Assembly: GCF_015832195.1 (NCBI RefSeq)
Contig: NC_052018.1
Location: forward strand, 27,060,115-27,124,114
DNA length: 64,000 nt
Reading direction: 5' to 3'
Source: Motacilla alba alba
Lineage: Eukaryota; Chordata; Aves; Passeriformes; Motacillidae
Shown here piece by piece: positions 53,101-64,000 of the stretch; the stretch's first letter is position 1, and every line of letters starts with the position of its first letter. A model generated the notes under the pieces. That model made no database searches. It had not been told where the DNA came from and was given only the letters and a program-made list of their open reading frames with translations. Position numbers and translations under genes: made by a program.

Positions 53101-55303
53101 ATTGTATGCTGGATTTGCTTTTGCTTCTGAATGAAGAAGTTGCAGAAAACCAAGTTGTCTAAAAAGCAGTTGTCTAAAAAGGCCAGGTAAAATGCAGCTG
53201 AGATGTAAATCAGCAGAGATATCAGTCTCAAGCACCTTTGCATACACAAACAGGAGACACTACTGTGGTTTTATGACCAAAAAAAAAAAAAAATCCATAG
53301 ACAGTTGTGTTAAATCTAGCAGTTGTCAATTATAAAGTTGCAGATGTTTCAAAATCTGGTGATGACTGACAGTCCTTTTGGTTTTAGGCCATTTATTTCA
53401 AGTGTGTTTAGAGATTTGCTCGAAAGCACAGTGTGCAAACCTATATAAATAAAAGTGCTGGGAAATTGCTCAGGGTATCAACTATAATCTCGTAATTCAA
53501 GAATTTTTTTTCTGGGAAAACAAAATGCTTGATGTGGCACTCAAGTTTTCTACAAGGCAGGGCTTAGCAAAAAATAAATATTCTGTAGTCTTCTTTTATA
53601 GATGGAAGATTGAAACATATGTATTTTGCATTTATCAGAAATTATTTCAGGGTTATAATATGCAAGAGTCATGATTGTATGGAAATGAAGAAAATAATAA
53701 TGAGAGTGGTATTATAATGTAAATAGATATATAAGGGTTCGAAAAAGAAAAAGGAGGTATGGTTTAATTTAGTAATTCACCAACATTTTAGTATTTTTAT
53801 AACCTCAGTATCCCATTAAATCTTGCTAATTAATAAAATTTGCAAAGTAGTAAGAGTTACAAGTAGTTCTTTGTCAGGGAAGCTGTTTCCAGGTTTCTTT
53901 TCTTAAAAAGAAAGAATGGGTGAGGAAACAAACTACTATTTGGACCTGAAGAAATAGTGAACACATGTATAAGAAAAGGCAAAAAGCCAGAACTGTAATC
54001 CAAGTACAAAATACAGATGGCCAAGGAAAAAAGTAATTTTAGCACTCCTTATTAATATTTTGACCTGTTAAAGATATTAAATAAATTATTGTCATACTAG
54101 GAGTTGAGTATATCTAGTACTATATTGCAATAGATTAAAAAATTAATTTCAACAGGATTCATAATCCCTATTACATTAGCATTGAACTCTTTTCCTTTCT
54201 ATCCAACCTTCGCTGTAAGCCCTGCAGACCAATATATTCTAAGCTCAGAGTGATTGCTGCCATTAGCTGTTTAGATTTGTGGAAAAAAAAGCAAACCCAA
54301 AGCAGATCACAAAACTGCCTCAAACAATTTATTTATTAAACCTATAAATTTTTCTTTAAACAAATTTTGTACATAAAACCTCATTTTGTTAAAATATCAT
54401 GTGTTGAGTCCACTATTCTGCATTTAGCAGCCAGAAGGATCACTGCTTCAAGAACCTGATCAAGCCTCACAGTTACAGACAACTACATCTGTTAGAAATT
54501 TTCTTTTTCTTTCTGCTGGTTTTCTTTATCACTTGTAGAATAATGTACACTTAAACATTTTTATTCCATCTCAAAGAAGAAAAAAATGTTTTAAAAATTG
54601 TATAGATCATTATGCATTTTGTTTTAATTGATTAGTTGTAGACTCTGTTCTGATCAGCTAATAATGTATTCTGATCTACTCAGATGTTTTATTCTGCTAG
54701 TAATGAAGAATCCCAAAGGAAGAAAATCATCATTCAAGACTATATCCTCTCCTGAGCAAGGGTTAAGCCTAATTTACTTATTTTGCAGTGCTAATAGAAG
54801 TAACAGGCAAATAGATTAGTGTTTAGGTATTCAAAGAGGCCATATAGTTCTATCTTCAATTTTCATTGTATGTTCAGTTTTGCTGTACAGAAAGTACCTC
54901 ACATCAATATTTAGAGGGAATCACTCTGACGACAAGAAAATGCTACGATGAAAATCACATGTGGCTATACATGTAAGCATAAGGGTATATTCCTTTCTAT
55001 ACACACACATACGCATATATATATATATATATATACATGCACCCATATACTCTGTATGTATTTACACACAGAAACTGGAAAAGGTTAGCATAACAGAGAA
55101 ATATTCCACATATAATTTACTTGGAATAAATATATAAAAATTTAGGAATTAAATATTAATAAATAAAATCTATTTCAAGATCTGAAAAAAGTTTGATAAG
55201 TAGTGTTTTTCAAGCATTTTATTTTAATTTTGCATTTAAAATACAGATGTGAAATAATTGCATTCATTATATGAAATAATGAATCACTCTCCACAACTGC
55301 TTT
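50161..55303. other. AT-rich intron-like DNA with simple repeats
   Basis: No gene or repeat family was recognised. A (CA)/(TA) dinucleotide run is at 55001-55036 and short A runs are scattered. Confidence 0.55.
55001..55036. repeat. (CA)n then (TA)n microsatellite
   Basis: ACACACACAT is followed by an almost pure AT run. Confidence 0.9.
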
Positions 55304-55556
55304 TGGGTGTTGGTTTCTTCTCCAGGAAGAATCAGTGAGACAAGTGGAAAAGACATCAAGTTGTATGAGGGGGTTAAATTGAGTATTAGGGAAAATTTCT
55401 TCACTGAAAGGGTGGTCAAGCACTAGAACAGGCTGCCCAGGGAAGTGGTTGAGTCTCTGTCCCTGCACATATTTAAAGACAAGTATATGTGGCACTTAGG
55501 GAGGTGGTTTAATGGGGGACTTGGTAGTACTGGGCTGGTGGCTGGACTCAATGACT
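55304..55556 (+). mobile_element. CR1 LINE 3' fragment
   Basis: Diagnostic blocks in order are TTTCTTCACTGAAAGGGTGG, TCAAGCACTAGAACAGGCTG, CCCAGGGAAGTGGTTGAGTC and GGCTGGACTCAATGA. This is the CR1 3' region in plus orientation. The last few dozen bases of the usual 3' end are missing or diverged. Confidence 0.85.
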
Positions 55557-55884
55557 AGGAAATTATGGCTTATTGGCTTAGGAGGGGAGAAACTTGTGAA
55601 GATTTATCCAGCATGACTTGACCAGCAAGGCCACTGTCATAACCATTGAAATTAAAAAGCAATGAGTAGTGAAAACAGTAGTCCCTTTGGGGAACGTGTT
55701 TGCAAACACATAATGCTGCAGTGATGATTGAGCCTGAAATAGAGAGCTGCAGGTAAAGGCCAGCCAGCCAGCCAGGACTGGTACCAGCCAGGAGTGACTG
55801 TCCTGCTACTCCAGGTCCATGATGCTGGACACAGCCACACCAGAGGATGTGGGGCCTTGGTGAGTATGAAGCTCTGTAAGCTCT

Positions 55885-55889
<5 letters not shown>

Positions 55890-55921
<32 letters not shown>

Positions 55922-55932
55922 TGTGTGTGCGC
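55890..55932. repeat. (TG)n microsatellite with CG interruptions
   Basis: TG dinucleotides interrupted by TGCGCG near 55917. Confidence 0.93.
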
Positions 55933-56764
55933 TGTAGAATAGGAACTGCTCTACAGTTGCTATACTCATCCCACAAAGTAAATCAATCTTTTGTGTTACT
56001 GAGGAGTGTGGTTCTGTTCTTGGACCCACACCAGCCTGAATTCCCCTGTTACAATCTGTTTGGGTCAACACTACACCAACAATCAATACTAATCAAGAAT
56101 GCAGTTTGCTTCTCTGATACAGCTTTAAATCAGTGTTAAACAAGGGTCCCTAGTAACAGAAAGTATATGGACACTGGTAATTAACTTTTTTTTAAAAGCA
56201 CAACCTTGTTACTAAACTGAGGAAGAAGCAACAAGTTTTTTATAAGGTTTAGTATAGGTCAGAATATCGATTAGAGCATACAGAGTCTATAGCTCTTAAA
56301 GCTGTTAACTTTTTTTCACAAAACAGATGATATAAAATTGTTATCTCTAAGATATCTTTGCTGCCTTCACAAATAGAAGTATGCTTAATGCAGTAGGTAG
56401 TGTATACTTGGTATTAATATATAAAGCTAGGATCTAAATTTAGCCAACAAATATACTTGGGTACCTAAGGCTCAAACTGTTGGCAAGACATGTGATCTGA
56501 TAGGAGAAGAATCGAAGCTCAAACCATTTGATTCTGACGATCTCACATTCTGACTGTACATATTTCATTATTTTCTTCATTTTTTAAAACTTTAAATTAG
56601 TCATGATCTAGTCCAATGGGCAAACCCATCGCATTCAGAGCTTTGGTTTTGTAACACATCTTCTGGTTTAGTTTCATCCAAATTAATCTTATTTGTGTAC
56701 TGTGAGACAACTTAATTTTGTGAATCAAAGCATAGTAAATCAGTCAATGAAGACATATTTGAAA

Positions 56765-56837
56765 AATGCAATCTATATAAAGAAAAACATAATGCAATCT
56801 ATATAAAGAAAAACATAATCTATATAAAGAAAAACAT
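56765..56837. repeat. Minisatellite, 26-bp unit, nearly three copies
   Basis: Two perfect 26-base copies (56765-56790 and 56791-56816) containing ATCTATATAAAGAAAAACAT are followed by a third, 21-base copy lacking five bases. The next bases (AATGC) match the start of another unit. Confidence 0.95.
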
Positions 56838-57462
56838 AATGCCCTTTCTTATATCCCATAATATCTGATAAACACCTAACCAGTACGATTAGTGAACCAG
56901 CTCAGAGAGACATACAGTTGGCATACATAAGGACTCATGTCATTAGGGATATGAGTCAATGACCCACTGCTTTAGAGGCTGAAGACCCAGGCTGCTACCA
57001 GATCTGCCAGAGATCTGTTAGGCTGTTGTGAAAATTTTGGGTAGCCTAGGGCATTTGCAATGGCATTTCTATGAATGCTGAGGCAGCAGAGCCTGAACTA
57101 GACACTTGAGCTCCAGGTCTCCAGGGAAGGTTGATTTGCCTTTCCAGCTGCAGTGGCTGCACTGTATTTCATTGGCTACAGTAGCAGCATAGACAGCTGG
57201 CTGGCTGTATGTTGTTTAGACCTAAACACAGGGACGTAGAAATTTAAATGTATGTGTTTAATTCTGGATATAATCACATCTGTCTCCATTGAGCACAAAA
57301 AGATTCATCATCAGTAAGGGTCTTGCCACTTTCAGTACCAAACCCAGACTCATTAATACAGCAAGCTAATTTTTTCTTGTACTCAAATGGCTGGTCTTTG
57401 CCAAGAGGTAGAATGTTATTGCTAGAGTGATATGCCAGATTTCACAGACTGGTTTGTGTGGA

Positions 57463-57783
57463 TGTGACAGTTTAGTCAGAGAGAGAGAAACAGATAGCTT
57501 TCCCAGGCATCGTCCTAGGGAGAGCGGTGGGAATGCTCAGAAAAGTAATTAAAACAATTCTTATCTTAAGTCTCTGCAGCTGGTGGTTATGAACATGTGG
57601 AACATGTTATACATGATTTTATGGAAACATGGCATTGTTCCTAATGAGCTAATGGTCTGAAAGGTGCTTTTAAGAACCAATCAGGTTCTGGGTGAACAAT
57701 CTTGCCTACAAAAAATATGTGAAGGTCTAATAAAGTTCACTCTTCTGCCTTCTGAGCATAGAGTCAAATGTCACTTTCTATCA
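57463..57783 (+). mobile_element. Solo LTR of an endogenous retrovirus
   Basis: It starts TGTGACAGTTTAGTCAGAGA, contains a GGAACATGTTATACATGA block and a polyadenylation signal at 57729-57734, and ends CACTTTCTATCA. TG...CA ends, size near 320 bases and a late poly-A signal fit a short avian ERV LTR. No target duplication was found and no viral genes flank it. Confidence 0.7.
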
Positions 57784-57805
57784 GCCATCCCTTATTCAAT
57801 AGCAA

Positions 57806-58170
57806 CAGGTTTGGAATGAAAGGGACCCTCAAGATCATCTTGTCCCAACACCCCCACTGTGGGCAGGAATGCCACCCACTAGACTGGGTAACTCAGGGCA
57901 CCATCCAATTTGGCCTTGAACACTTCGACACATGTACAGCTTCTCTGGCCACCCTGTTCCAGTGTCTCATTGCCCTCACAGTGAATCATTTCTTTCTAAC
58001 ATCTAATCTAAACCTACACTCTTTCTGTTTAGAAAGAGTCACTACATGTCTGTCCTGTCACTGCATGCCCTTGTAAAAAGTCCCTCTCCAGCTTTCTTGT
58101 AGGTACTGGAAGAGTTTCTATTATTACTGCCTAGTCTATCAAAGCACAAATAGGCTTTTTCTCCAGAGAA
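57806..58170 (-). mobile_element. CR1 LINE 3' fragment
   Basis: The plus strand shows AATGAAAGGGACCCTCAAGA, then CACCCTGTTCCAGTGTCTCA and ACAGTGAATCATTTC, the reverse complement of the CR1 3' region. It lies directly beside the LTR ending at 57783. The outer end is approximate. Confidence 0.85.
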
Positions 58171-58288
58171 ATCTGCCTGACTAAGAAACACCATGTGAAT
58201 GACAATAGGTTTTACAAAGCAAAGTTTGTGGCAGCCTCACTCTTAAGTTAATGCAGGAATCTTACCAAAGCACAGGGCTTAAAATAAG

Positions 58289-58291
<3 letters not shown>

Positions 58292-58327
<36 letters not shown>
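58292..58327. repeat. (TG)n microsatellite
   Basis: A pure TG run of about 18 units. Confidence 0.95.
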
Positions 58328-58328
<1 letters not shown>

Positions 58329-60274
58329 CAGGGGGTGTTGAAAGGCTGTGCTCATCACCTTATGAGAAACACTTCAGATGGAAGGATGACATAATCGGTT
58401 CATAGCACCCGTGTTTAATCCCTAGGGGTCTGGGTTCAAACATAGAACATCAGTAATGGAATGAGATGTGATCCTGAACTAATCTGTAATTGAAATTCAC
58501 TCACATTTGAAGCACTCACATTATAGAAGCCCTTATTATACCTCGGTAGAAGTAGGACTTCACTTAAAAGCACTGCACCCATTAAGTAATTTGGAACTAG
58601 AGAGTAATGGAATACTACTAAGAATCACAAGAAGTCACATAATATTAATCACTGGGAATGTTGATGTAGGCCAGGTGTGGAAAAATGTGTATATGTTATA
58701 AAAACCTATTCTTCTGGATGCTTATTTCTAATGATCTTATATAAAAACTTATGGCAAGAATAATAAAAATATCACAATTTAAACAGAAGTAGAAAAGTTC
58801 TAAATTATTTGTTTCTTTGCTAACATTTTCCCCCTACTTTTACATTAAACTGTAATTATTTCATAAAACTGTATTCTTTCTGTGAATTCTGTTTCTTATA
58901 TTCATTATGCTTTTTTTCTTGTTCCCAACAGGAAGACAACTCTTCCATGGAAGAATGAATAGTCACCCAAACAAACAGGAAACTTCTATGGTCCGATTTT
59001 TAATTATTCATTCTGCTATAACTGTGTTTCAGTGTGCAGATGTTTTAATGAATGCTGTAATCCTCTTTCTTAATGTCCTTTGTAATTTAAAGACCAAAAT
59101 ATGAGAAAGGAACTGGGTTTGGAATTGACTGAATAGAACATTGAAGAATGTTTAATTTCTAAATAGAAATTAGAATAAATGAATTTCATGTGACATACCT
59201 TGTGACTAGGATTTGGCAACCAACTTGATATTTCATTGTCAGGATTGTCATGCCATCTGCATGATGCTTAGTAAAAGACAATAGGATATTCCATTTAGTT
59301 GTCTTGCATCTTCAACCAGACATTATTTTCCTGAAACTGAAGGGGCTATTGAAGAAATGGGCCTAAACATTTAAATAATTTCCCAGAAGACTGATCCTTA
59401 AGCATAGATCTGTGTTGTTCAAGGAAAATCAATATGGATTTCAGGTTCCTAAATTAAAAAACAAAACAAAACAAAAAAACCTACCAACCAACCTCTGGAA
59501 AAAAAAATAGTACACGTATTTTCTGTCATAATCTAGGAACAGTTCTCTGAGTGCATATGTGTGCACAAGATTGTGACAACAGTAGTGACCTAAAACTGCT
59601 GAATCATAACTTACATTTAATGTCTGGGTAAAATAATGGAAGCCTTAGTTTCTGTCGTAATGTGACAGGGATGTCAAGGGAGAACAAGTACGAAAAGAAA
59701 ACTTGTCAATGTGGCCCTTATGCTCAACTGCTTTCCAGACTTCATGTTACACTGCACTATTGTTTGCCTTTCAGTGTGTGATCTGAGAAACTGTCTGACT
59801 GCAAACTGATGTGCAAATCTTCATAGATGAACTTGCTTTTCAACCACCAAATAATGCTCTAAAGACTGCTGGCAGCTAAGGCTGCCTGGATCTATTTTTT
59901 GATGCTCTACTTTTGCAAAGCAAGTCTATACCCAAAGAATCATCCTGTGGGGTTTTCCTCAAACAAGCAGGTCACTGACTAGAGTAACAGGAGCTCTAAT
60001 GTGCCACCTCTCTGATTTTGACAAAATCTATCCTTTTAATCAACTAAATTCCAGTTTTTAGTCTGTACTGATGACTAACCTACTCTCACAGAATTAACAT
60101 CAAGATCTTGAAAGCCCTAAAATATCCGTTACAGACCAATACAGATTTTGCTTTCATATCCTCAAAGTGGAATTTTCTCAATTTCTCTTTTAAGTCACAA
60201 TCACTATTTTTTTGTATACTTTTAAGCCACACTTTTGGTTTGTGCTTTTTGTCCACAGCCTCTGTATTTTTCTA

Positions 60275-60299
60275 TTTTTTTTTTTTTTTTTTTTTTTTT
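60275..60299. repeat. Poly-T run, 25 bases
   Basis: Uninterrupted T on the plus strand. No retroposon body was recognised beside it. Confidence 0.95.
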
Positions 60300-61816
60300 C
60301 TTTTAAGGATTGATGCCTTTAGAATGTTTTCTTGAAAGAACATGTGCCAAATGGGAGGTTACCTTCCCTTTTTAGTAAGTATCAAAAGGGCAATACAGTG
60401 TTACCAAATCAGCTGTTCTGAACCACCTCCCGGAAGCACATACTTCATGTTCATGTTGTTACCAGCAGTACTGTGTAGTGTGAACATCTCACCATCTCAC
60501 TCTCTTTAAACAGACATCACTTTTATATGCCAGAAAATATCTACATGGTAACCACATTTAGTTTTGTTGCGTCATCATCAAAAAAGCCTTCGCAGATAAG
60601 ATACAACAGATTGTTTCTTCTTTGTAAGTCCAACAACAAAGTATGTAAAAAATCAGTGGAAATATTTGAAAACTTTTCACATAACAGATTGATTACACCA
60701 AAGGCAATAATTTAAAATGAAATTTATTGATTTTTCTCTATTTGACTTTAAATTGCACCTGCCTATGCAACATAAATATCATTCTTTGTACTTCACTCAA
60801 CCAGATCAGAAGGATATGTGAAATACAGCTAGTATGGACCAATTTAGAACTATTATTACTCATCAACTCACTAATATCATACATATTTTATCCATTAGTT
60901 TCAATTGTATTGGTCTTAAATAGAGTTTAATAAAACAGGTTTGGTTTTCTTCCTTGGCAGCCTATACAAGTAATAGAATATAGCAGTAATAAAACACTGT
61001 AGAAAATGCTGATAGGAAGAGACAGATAGCAGACCTCATTTGCCAAGTAGCCCATAACCCATGACTTTTTAATGGAAAGACAAATAAAAGTAAAACAATA
61101 AAGGAGTTAATATCATGGGAAAATAAATCTGTGTTGCTCTACAAAATATATTTTCTAACGCAATATATTGTGTCCTGTCAGACAGACTTTTATCAGCCCC
61201 TGACTCACCAAACACAAGTGTTTTTACATTTATTCACTGGTTTTAAATGACATGTTTTTTCTTTCCTAGAAAAATAATAGGAAAACAGGAAAATAATAAA
61301 ATGTAAATATATAATCTGTAATTGTCTTCATACAGTTGCACTTTTTTACATATAACCCGAAATAAGTTACTTTGTCTTTTCTGAAGTAATTCAAGTTAGC
61401 AGCTAAATAGTTAATAGATTTGTGATAACTAGTCTCCTTTTTTCTTTTTAAAACTTCATCCTATTTCCAAATTCACCTATTCTCCAAATTTTCTCTTCCC
61501 TTCTAAATACAATATTCCAACCGGTTTCAATTGCTAGGAATGATGAATTATGGACCTGCAAAAAAACCTTATGGTGGGCCAGAAGAGCACAAGGACAACT
61601 CTCAGCTTTCTCAGGATTTTAGAGTCTGAGTAGAAATTGAGTTTTTTCTCAATGCATTTTTTGTAAAATGCTTGCCAGAGCTTAGACTTTAGTAACATGA
61701 GATCAGTCGGACGTAAACTAAATTTTGCGGTAACAGCTGCAGGTAATGGAAATGCAGTTGAGGGTATATGTATTATTCCATATGTTCTTGGTGTTTGACC
61801 AGGTAGATACCTCAAT

Positions 61817-61912
61817 ATGAGCTTTGTGAAAGGTCACTATCTTGGATGTTCTCCAGGATACACTGGCATCCATTGTCAGTTGGCTGAGAAGCTAAATTTC
61901 ACAGTCCATTAG
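61817..61912 (+). other. Short open frame with an EGF-like motif, opposite strand to EYS
   Basis: This 31-codon frame contains CSPGYTGIHC at 61847-61876, which fits the C5-x-x-G-Y-T-G-x-x-C6 end of an EGF domain and the EGF O-GlcNAc consensus. No other EGF cysteines lie upstream before an in-frame stop. An AG at 61801-61802 and a weak GTATGC at 61912 could bound a 109-base exon, but neither is strong. It may be chance or a relic of an EGF exon. Confidence 0.25.
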
Positions 61913-62680
61913 TATGCTACATCTGGAGGTCTTTATGTACATTCTACATAGCTGTATTCTTTGCAGTCTACAGATGGGGCTAGAATAAAACAAAAGAGGG
62001 AAGACTCTTGTTTCTCAGAATGAAAAAAAAAAATACTAACAAGTCACAGCCATCTTTATTTGGGACATAGGTACTGGTAAATATTTTAGCATCATAGAGA
62101 CCAGGAAGAAACAGTGATTTTAAACTAAAAATCCCAAAAAAAAGCATAAAGGTTTAAATTCCCTCAGTATAGTCAGCAACTTAAAATGGTGTCAAGAACT
62201 CATATAATGTAGAAAATTGAAAGAACTCTGCTTTTGATTCGCTGCTCTGCAGTCAGGTCACTATGTAGGTGCATAGTCTATTTGAATTCCAATGGAAAAA
62301 CATAAAACTGCCTCCACATCAGTGCTGGAGCAGATTGTTCTCACTGGCTTGAGTGTGTATACTATTTGAGACTAGCTTTTTCCATTGACTAGTGGCAAGT
62401 GCCACTGAGCCCAAAGATTCAAAAACAACTCCAGTGTAGAGAACCAAATCCTTTCAAACTTATAGAATACATAGATGACAAACCTAACTCACTTTCTAAA
62501 GACACAGTTATTTACCTTAACCTTTCAATAAAAAAGTCTTGTTTGAGCAAAAACAACCTCACCTACTTTTATTTATGCATGGAAAAATTTTCCAGTAGCT
62601 ACCCTAATTTTGTTTTTGAAAACATAATTGTGAAATCATAAGCCAGAAAATATGCCCTTTTGGTAAAAAAAATATTGATA

Positions 62681-63268
62681 TCCTAGGCTGCATTAAGAGA
62701 AGCTTTGCCATCATGTCAAGGGATATGATCTTTACCCTCTGCTTAGAAGGTGAAGCCAAATTCTGAGTGCTCTTCTGGGCTCCCCAGTGTAAGAGAGAAA
62801 TGGACCTACTGGAGAGAATGCAGTAAAGGGCCACAAAGATGATAAAGGCACCAGACCATCCCTCCTATGAGAAAAATCTAAGAGACCTGCAGCTGTACAG
62901 CCTGGAAAAGAGAAGACTCAGAAGCAAATCTCGTCAATGTCTACAAATACCTTTACGGAGGACATGAAGGGGACAGACCCAGTCTCTTTCAGCACTGCCC
63001 AGTGACAGTACCAGAGGCAATGGGCACAATCTGTGCACAGGTGGTTCTGCTTGAACATCGAAAAACACTTTTTCACTGTGAGAGTGATTCAACACTGGCA
63101 CAGTTTACCAAAGATGTTGTGGAGTTTCCATCCATGGAGATACTCCAAACACATGTTTGTTCTGGTTCTGACAACCAGTTCTACGTGACACTGCTCGGAA
63201 CAGGGCCATTGGACAAGATAACCTGCAGAAGTCCCTTTCAAACTAAGCCATCCTGTGACTCTGTGAAA
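62681..63268 (+). mobile_element. CR1 LINE 3' fragment (longest non-interrupted copy here)
   Basis: It begins TCCTAGGCTGCATTAAGAG, passes GTGCTCTTCTGGGCTCCCCA, ACCTACTGGAGAGAATGCAG and AGCCTGGAAAAGAGAAGACT, and ends with CAGAAGTCCCTTTCAAACTA then CCATCCTGTGACTCTGTGAA. The block order is the standard CR1 3' region in plus orientation. The 114-residue open frame within it is not a gene. Confidence 0.9.
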
Positions 63269-64000
63269 CCACTACAGAGAAAAAGCTGTGTTCTGTATAG
63301 CAAAAATTACAACCCCAGTCTACAAGAAATAATACAACTACTTTAGCTATTATAATAAAATAAATCAAAAAAAGTCTCACAAACAAACCCAAACAAAACC
63401 CCCAACAAACCAAACAATTCAGTGCCACTATGTCAATCAAGTAATGGGTAAAATACAAGTGCTACCATTTAAAATTTAACCCAGGGAGGTAAATGTACTG
63501 TATGAAGATGAAATTTTATTTCTTGAAGGCTCTATGTTTTGAGAGGCTATCATTCAGTGTCTTAATCAGCATGAATTCATGCAATCCCCATTTTGAGGCA
63601 TTTTTTTCTTAGATGATGTACAAGAAAAAGAGATTCAAACCAATACAGCACTGATGTCATTCATGTTTGTTATGCAGATATGATAGGCTGAATACCAGTT
63701 TAATGTCTGAAACTGACTCTACCAGGATTAATACTGAGTACACAGCTTCACTTGAAACTTAGGCCAAAACAAAAAGTTGTTGAAATTAGTTTCTTTAATG
63801 AAAATAGATACATTCAATAGTAGATTAGAAGCAGACAAATAAAGACTAAAAACCAGAAGGTATTTCAGTTGGTTAAGTGAGCTTCTCTATAAGCTAATCA
63901 TAAAAAGAACAAAAATTATAGGATTATCATTTGAATGCTTAGCTTTACGAAGAAATGTTACTGAGGGCAATAACCAAATGATCATGGGTTTTTTTCAGTA
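63269..64000. other. AT-rich intron-like DNA
   Basis: An A/C-rich CAAAC low-complexity stretch occupies about 63365-63415. Nothing else was recognised. Confidence 0.55.

Larger units (their letters stand above)
55557..57462. other. Intron-like DNA with satellites
   Basis: It holds a (TG)n run at 55890-55932 and the 26-bp minisatellite at 56765. No exon or transposon was recognised. Confidence 0.55.
58328..62680. other. AT-rich intron-like DNA, one orphan EGF-like motif
   Basis: No repeat family was recognised. A 25-base poly-T lies at 60275-60299. The plus-strand open frame at 61817-61912 contains an EGF-like C-terminal motif but no supported gene. Confidence 0.5.

Noticed and set aside
62999..63346. 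114-codon open frame on the plus strand
   Set aside because: It lies over CR1 3' sequence and its flank.
34556..64000. Search for the upstream EYS exon that should end in phase 2 before CLAGFSG
   Set aside because: Reading the minus strand by eye found no EGF exon with cysteine spacing and splice sites; a short diverged exon could still have been missed.

Overview
The window looks like avian nuclear DNA, possibly from a songbird. It is AT-rich, intron-like sequence carrying at least eight CR1 LINE fragments (the dominant bird retroposon), two well-supported retroviral-type solo LTRs and two weaker LTR-like tracts. There is no bacterial or phage organisation: no operons, no long genuine ORFs and no CRISPR. 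The songbird suggestion rests only on a remembered resemblance of the LTRs to passerine ones and is an inference.

The only gene I can support is EYS (eyes shut homolog), on the minus strand. Three consecutive coding exons are visible: 34431-34555, 30784-30908 and 27244-27496, in transcription order. All have intact splice sites. Their phases fit (phase 2 in; then 1 to 1; then 0 to 0; phase 1 out) and they form one open frame. The encoded segment is the end of one EGF repeat, two complete calcium-binding-type EGF repeats, a truncated fourth repeat with only four cysteines, and the start of the linker that leads towards the laminin-G half of the protein. The two introns between them are about 3.5 and 3.3 kb. 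I found no further EYS exon upstream (34556-64000) or downstream (1-27243), so the flanking introns are probably each longer than about 27 kb. EYS is an extracellular matrix protein of the photoreceptor layer.

Layout: 1-27243 is downstream EYS intron with CR1 copies at about 2040, 6487, 17401 and 22336, a GC-rich LTR-like block near 10740-11280, a 436-bp (AAAG)n array grown inside a CR1, and an LTR-like block at about 25082-25780. 27244-34555 is the exon cluster. 34556-64000 is upstream intron: mostly featureless to about 45370, then a minus-strand CR1 split by a 626-bp solo LTR, an unidentified GC-rich block at 49330-50160, a CR1 at 55304, a 26-bp minisatellite at 56765, an LTR abutting a CR1 at 57463-58170, and a 588-bp CR1 at 62681-63268. 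An isolated EGF-like motif lies on the opposite strand at 61847.

I see no new multi-gene system here. The most interesting items are the EYS exon details (a 30-base poly-T tract at one splice acceptor, dense sugar-modification motifs, a truncated EGF repeat), the microsatellite grown out of a CR1, the hairpin inside the nested LTR, and the orphan EGF-like motif.
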